NCBI GenBank assembly: GCA_011109175.1
Contig: RDEW01000019.1
Span: 955,064-990,690 of the forward strand
Source: Dicyema japonicum
Taxonomy: Eukaryota; Dicyemida; Rhombozoa; Dicyemidae
Length of the DNA: 35,627 nucleotides
Direction: 5' to 3'
Both the position numbers and the translations under genes were made by a program. The notes beneath the pieces are model-generated. The model ran no database searches. It was not told the origin of the DNA and saw only the letters and a program-made list of their open reading frames with translations. How positions within the stretch are numbered: position 1 is the first letter of the stretch; the number at the start of each line of letters is the position of its first letter. Shown in pieces: positions 32,095 through 35,627 of the stretch.

Positions 32095-32254
32095 CGAGAT
32101 CTCCTTGAAGAGAGACGATAGGGAAATGTGTGGTTCTTTTTCATGTGTGCTGTGTAGGGCACAGGCACAACCAAATGACACCTCTTGGTGAGCCACAACG
32201 TCAAGGACCCTTAAAGAGAGTCATTCATAATATATTATCACAAAATAAATAAAA

Positions 32255-32922
32255 TTATTTAAAAAATTTTATAAGTTTATGTAATTTAACATAATATATC
32301 CCTCTATTTAGTAATTTAGCCAATTTTTCAGCCCTTTCTAATTTCCTCATATATTTCTGTTGGTATGTTCCCTCACTTATAGCAGGAATTGCCAGTCCAT
32401 GTCTTGTCAAATACAAGTTAACGTTAAAAAAACGACCCTCAAATAAAAAAAACCCACCAACTTTAGTTACTTCGCCATAAACAAAATGGTAGTCGCTCCT
32501 ATCTATTTTAAGTTTACAAAAACTGTTCGTCAGGTTATCGGAAAGCCACACAATTCCCTCGTTTGTAAGTGAAAGGCTCGATAATCTCACTGGAATTAGT
32601 CCTCGTGGTCTCGAAAAGAGGGGAAATATCTTAAAAAAGTGTGCATTCAGGTCAATGTGAATAGTGCCTTCTCTGTCCACGTGATGAGAAAAGCCGGTAA
32701 ATTTTGCTCCCCTTTTTTCAAATTTTGACGGAATTTGCTTGATATTTTGAAATTTGGTGAACTAGGTAAGTGTAAGTATTTACATGACAAGACTTGTAGG
32801 CCAAGAGAGCAGTCCCAGTATTGAGGATGTGATCAACAATGCCTATTTCAATTGAATTCGATAAATACCCTGAATTTTAGTGGATCGTGGTTATTTATGA
32901 ACTCAACAACATCATCCAACAT
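32255..32922 (-). CDS. C3orf33-like protein (SNase-like fold)
   Basis: Resembles vertebrate C3orf33, a membrane-anchored protein of uncertain role with a staphylococcal-nuclease-like domain. Main exon 32761-32255: FTKFQNIKQIPSKFEKRGAK aligns with the LTSKF to IPVEFIRR region, followed by GLIPVRLSSL, FVYGEVTKVGGFFLFEGRFF, NVNLYLTRHGLA and a basic helix ending in LIKFFK. A 22-nt intron (32783-32762) joins it to a hydrophobic segment GIVDHILNTGTALLAYKSCH in 32842-32784. The likely first exon MLDDVVEFINNHDPLKFR (32922-32869) is followed by a 26-nt GT-AG candidate intron (32868-32843), but that splice leaves the frame one base off. Either the first exon differs, or there is a lesion or base error. 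Stop TAA at 32255. Confidence 0.72.
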
Positions 32923-33119
32923 AGATATAGTTTCAAATTTATTTTACTTTTTTTAATTATTTTATCTTATTTCGAAATTTATTATTATTAATTTGAACAG
33001 AGAATTATTCATTTTTCATCACATTTTTTAATGTTAGCGTGATATGTGTAATTTTAGGGTAAATTTTAGGTACGTTGTATGTTCCGATTCAGTAAGTAAG
33101 GGCACCTAATATACCAGAA
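32923..33119. other. AT-rich upstream region of the C3orf33-like gene
   Basis: Very AT-rich. It includes T-rich runs and no clear TATA at a standard distance. Nothing else was seen. Confidence 0.4.
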
Positions 33120-33402
33120 AAAAACAAACTCATGTGGCCCAACGGAATTCCTCGTGTTCAGCATCAATAAATGCATTGACAATCATCTACAACACATCGC
33201 TAAACATAAATACCATAACGACTTTATGGAAACTATAGAAAATTAGTCCAATATTGAAACTTGGAAGACCAAAGAACGGTCCCAGCTCTTACAGACCAGT
33301 CTCCCTTATATATGAATTGTCGAGAATCCTGGAGAAACTGGTCCTAAAACTTATTCACCCCTCTCTCCCACAACCTACATTCCAACATGGCTTCAAGTCT
33401 AC
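33120..33402 (+). mobile_element. LINE RT fragment fused to the RTE derivative
   Basis: ISPILKLGRPKNGPSSYRPV, then SLIYELSRILEKLVLKLI and TFQHGFK (about 33245-33396) are RT blocks of a Jockey/CR1-like LINE, preceded by WPNGIPRV-like linker sequence in other frames. The match stops exactly where the deleted RTE-like copy begins, so the latter inserted here. Confidence 0.7.
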
Positions 33403-33690
33403 AAGAGACAAAAACAACCGTACATTGTACAAAACTGTTTGGAAAATTCCACCATTTTATCCTCCCGTCGGCCTGCCGACATTATGGTCTCGGATTTGCA
33501 CCTGATTCACTATGTTACAAGAGTGTGGACAGCATCTGATATTAGAATGGAAGTGGCGGACGACCTGGACTACCTAAGAAACTAGTGCGCAACAGAGGAT
33601 CATGGTCGAAGCTGACGGAGAGGATGATTAGGAATACGAAACTTAACTAATTTTATGTTTTATCGGGAGTGCTTTTTAATAATTAATTCC
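33403..33690 (+). mobile_element. Internally deleted RTE-like element, copy 2 (5'-truncated)
   Basis: Starts inside the endonuclease motif (GTCTACAAGAGACAAAAAC) and has the same EN-to-C-terminus junction as 5137-5615, around GAATGGAAGTGGCGGACGAC. It ends CTTAACTAATTTTATG, then ATCGGGAGTGCTTTTTAATAA. Differences from copy 1 include small deletions, so neither is a recent duplicate of the other. Confidence 0.85.
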
Positions 33691-33744
33691 TTCAGCGGAT
33701 TCTCTTAATGGACATGACATTAATTGGTTAATTAATATTATCCC

Positions 33745-34075
33745 TTTTTAATCCCCTCGTGTCGCCATGTGGTGTTATGTAGCTAATTGGTTGAAGTTTT
33801 TTGTTTGTCATTTCTGTTCCTCCTTTTTTCCTCCCTGCTAGAATGGCGTCATGTGATCTACCTGGGTAGCAGCGCCCAGTGTCATGCTGGAACGAAAAAT
33901 GATCATTTGCTCTCCCTTACTCCACTGGAATGGTTTACATAACTGCAAGTAATAGACGTCTTTTACTCTTTATGATGATTCCGGACTCTGTTTCTGTAGA
34001 AGTGGAAACTGATGCACTTAACTAGTTATTTACTTTGACTTGTTCATCGTTGTATTCGGGGTTAATTAATTAAAT
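33745..34075 (+). repeat. ~320-bp SINE-like repeat, copy 4
   Basis: Plus-strand copy reading CCATGTGGTGTTATGTAGC, then TAATTGGTTGAAG, GGAACGAAAAATGATCATTTG and GTAGAAGTGGAAACTGATGC. The tail is CGTTGTATTCGGGGTTAATT. Hairpin pairing has weakened. Orientation is opposite to the other three copies. Confidence 0.75.
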
Positions 34076-34079
34076 TATA

Positions 34080-34319
34080 AAATGATTCATATTTACTATG
34101 ATGCTGATAAATAAAAAATAATTGCAATACTTGGGACTATAAAAATGTGTTCAACCTTTTGTGATATTTAAATTAAATGATCTTATAATTCGTAGTTGAT
34201 CATAATCTGAATAATTCAATCAATTTCTAATTTATTTTCCGACTTATAAATGCTATAAAATGTTTAATCACAATTAATTTTTTTATTGAAAAAAATTTAT
34301 TAACGACAAAAACAAATGT
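34080..34319. other. AT-rich spacer, nothing recognised
   Basis: Between SINE copy 4 and the 3' end of the REL-type fragment. No feature was seen. Confidence 0.45.
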
Positions 34320-35627
34320 TAGTTGAGGAAACCGGCTGCATGGATAGCCAACGAGTTCCCTCGGAGTATGGTTATTCCAATTTTTTGTCTCAGTCATAAC
34401 GCTTCTCATTGATCCCTTTTCTTTCTGGCAAACATTCCTCCGAGTTCGCGCAAGAACTCAGCCGTCATTGGACCAACGGCTCCTAATGACTCGACCGCAA
34501 CAGGAGTAAATCGGTAGCGGTCCCCGAGGGAAGAATATTTCTTAATTTTTAGGTTTTACGCGGTCGAAGCAGCTGCTCCAGGTGTCTGAACCGATTTGAA
34601 AAGATTCGTGCTTGAAAATGTGTCAACACAAGTTGCGTCCAAGACCAAAGATCTTCCGGATGTGTAAGGGAAAAGGGTCATCCCGTCAGGTCTCTTTCCA
34701 TCTCCTCGATGGAGACCCATTGGTTCAAGCTGTGATGAGAAGCCTGTAGCCTTCATAGCTCTGACGATCACATCGTTCAGAGCAGCGTGACGTGGTCCTC
34801 TTCCGGCACTTTTTCTGCAGGACAGCGGATGCAATCCCTACTATTTTCCCGCAGCGACATCGGTGCTCTTGGCAAACGTCTAATCCTAGCCTTTGTCGAT
34901 TCAAATCCTAAAAAATTCGTCGTCCAAAAAGTCCCTAGGTTCGAGCAAGTATTGCACCAAGCCATGCTCCACTCTCCACTTCTGACACTAAGCTGACACC
35001 AAAACAAGCCAGACGATGTTGATTTGCTTCTTTTTTAAGGTCTTCCAAAATTTTGGAGCAGACAATGTTATCCCAATTACTTTGCTTGTTGTCTTCGGGA
35101 TTTTGAGTCCGGACCCGTTCCATTTCCGACAAGCTTCGTCAAATGACTCATTCCAGCGAAGTCCAATAGTGTTATGAAGGACTTGCCGTGTCAAATGGCT
35201 GCAGCTTGAGAGAGACGATAGGTATGCCGGGTACGCAACCTCCAGCGCCGATCTCATTCCGACACCCAAATCCAGAGGGAAGCTTACATTGTTTCCAACC
35301 AAGTTCGTCGAAGCGGACGTTAATTAGTGACTCACTGTTTGCTTGAGAGACTTGTCTATTGAAAGTAGAATGTCATATTGTTCGTAGCAGGGTGAACATC
35401 GGAGTAGATATAAAAGCTTGGGTAGTCCGATGTTGTTTCTCATCAGAAGAAAGATGTGTGAGAGTCGAGACATGACAATCTTTTCGCAAGGCGTGTTAAT
35501 TCTTCATTTTTGGAAAGTAGATGGTTCTTGAGTTCTTCTTCGCTGAGTGGGCATCCGAGGAAATATAATTTATCAACTGGCACAGTCGGGATCCCAGGAA
35601 GCAGTTCGTTAAAAGACTCCTTGATAG
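34320..35627 (-). mobile_element. CxC-H/REL-type retroelement, 3' part (continues beyond window)
   Basis: Minus strand: KLYFLGCPLSEEELKNHLLS and IGLPKLLYLLRCSPCYEQYD (RT thumb, from the window edge to about 35340). Next is VSFPLDLGVGMRSALEVAYP (35302-34988). A broken knuckle region CRCG then LHPLSCRKSAGRGPRHAALN leads to GDGKRPDGMTLFPYTSGRS and LVLDATCVDTFSS (RPD, then a downstream D: a PD-(D/E)XK-like core, 34834-34556). After a stop, SLGDRYRFTPVAVESLGAVG and ITILRGNSLAIHAAG finish near 34320. The layout parallels the R2 C terminus (zinc knuckle then restriction-like nuclease). At least four frame breaks or stops make it a pseudogene. Confidence 0.75.

Larger units (their letters stand above)
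28745..32200 (-). mobile_element. Near-complete Jockey/CR1-like LINE with 2A motif, interrupted by a SINE
   Basis: One element on the minus strand: N-terminal 2A sequence, APE endonuclease, linker, RT and C terminus, then a hairpin (GAAGCCGG complement of 28753-28760, with CCGGCTTC complement of 28773-28780) and GGGGTTAATAATTTAA. Removing the SINE at 30529-30753 with one target duplication would leave EN and RT in the same frame, so the parent carried a single ORF of roughly 1,000 codons. Other lesions are a frame change at a G6 run (29070-29075, plus strand) and loss of the C-terminal CPxC segment. Its 5' end lies between 32200 and 32254, just past the stop codon of the C3orf33-like gene. 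Confidence 0.85.

Overview
The window is nuclear DNA of an AT-rich animal genome with very small introns. Five recognisable host genes carry at least 14 GT-AG introns, almost all 21 to 27 nt long. An ETS transcription factor and phospholipase C-gamma place it among metazoans. Introns this short are known from dicyemid and orthonectid 'mesozoans', so that is my best inference for the organism; no sequence was compared against a database.

Host genes: (1) the 3' part of a phospholipase C-gamma gene (1-1977, +), cut by the left edge, with ten introns of 21-25 nt; (2) a complete actin gene (10037-11213, +) with introns of 27 and 22 nt; (3) a compact protein phosphatase 1 inhibitor-2 (16730-17074, -), intronless; (4) an ETS-domain factor (19255-19885, +) whose second exon follows a 22-nt intron; (5) a C3orf33-like protein with a staphylococcal-nuclease-like fold (32255-32922, -), whose first splice does not resolve cleanly. 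A sixth, broken gene (26060-26630, +) encodes an integrase core and itself contains a 28-nt intron.

Everything else recognisable is retroposed DNA, with no LTR element or CRISPR seen. Three LINE groups are present. One is an APE-endonuclease LINE of the Jockey/CR1 kind (near-complete copy 28745-32200, -, plus fragments) with a 2A-type ribosome-skipping motif at its N terminus. The second is an RTE-like APE LINE (12471-15490, -, full length with target-site duplications). The third is a set of decayed elements with restriction-like (PD-(D/E)XK) C termini (2400-3663, 8606-9030, 15500-16480, 18640-18960, 23285-26035, 34320-35627). Short parasites of these LINEs include a ~220-bp SINE with two copies in clear target-site duplications, a ~320-bp repeat with at least four copies, a tRNA-derived SINE with two inverted copies, and an internally deleted RTE-like derivative with two copies sharing one deletion junction.

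Two results stand out. First, several unrelated LINE and SINE copies end in a stem-loop whose stem differs in sequence but stays paired, followed by GGGGTTAATAA or a close variant; this looks like the reverse transcriptase's recognition hairpin. Second, insertions are nested deeply enough at 22.3-23.0 kb and 23.3-26.0 kb to read the order in which the families moved.
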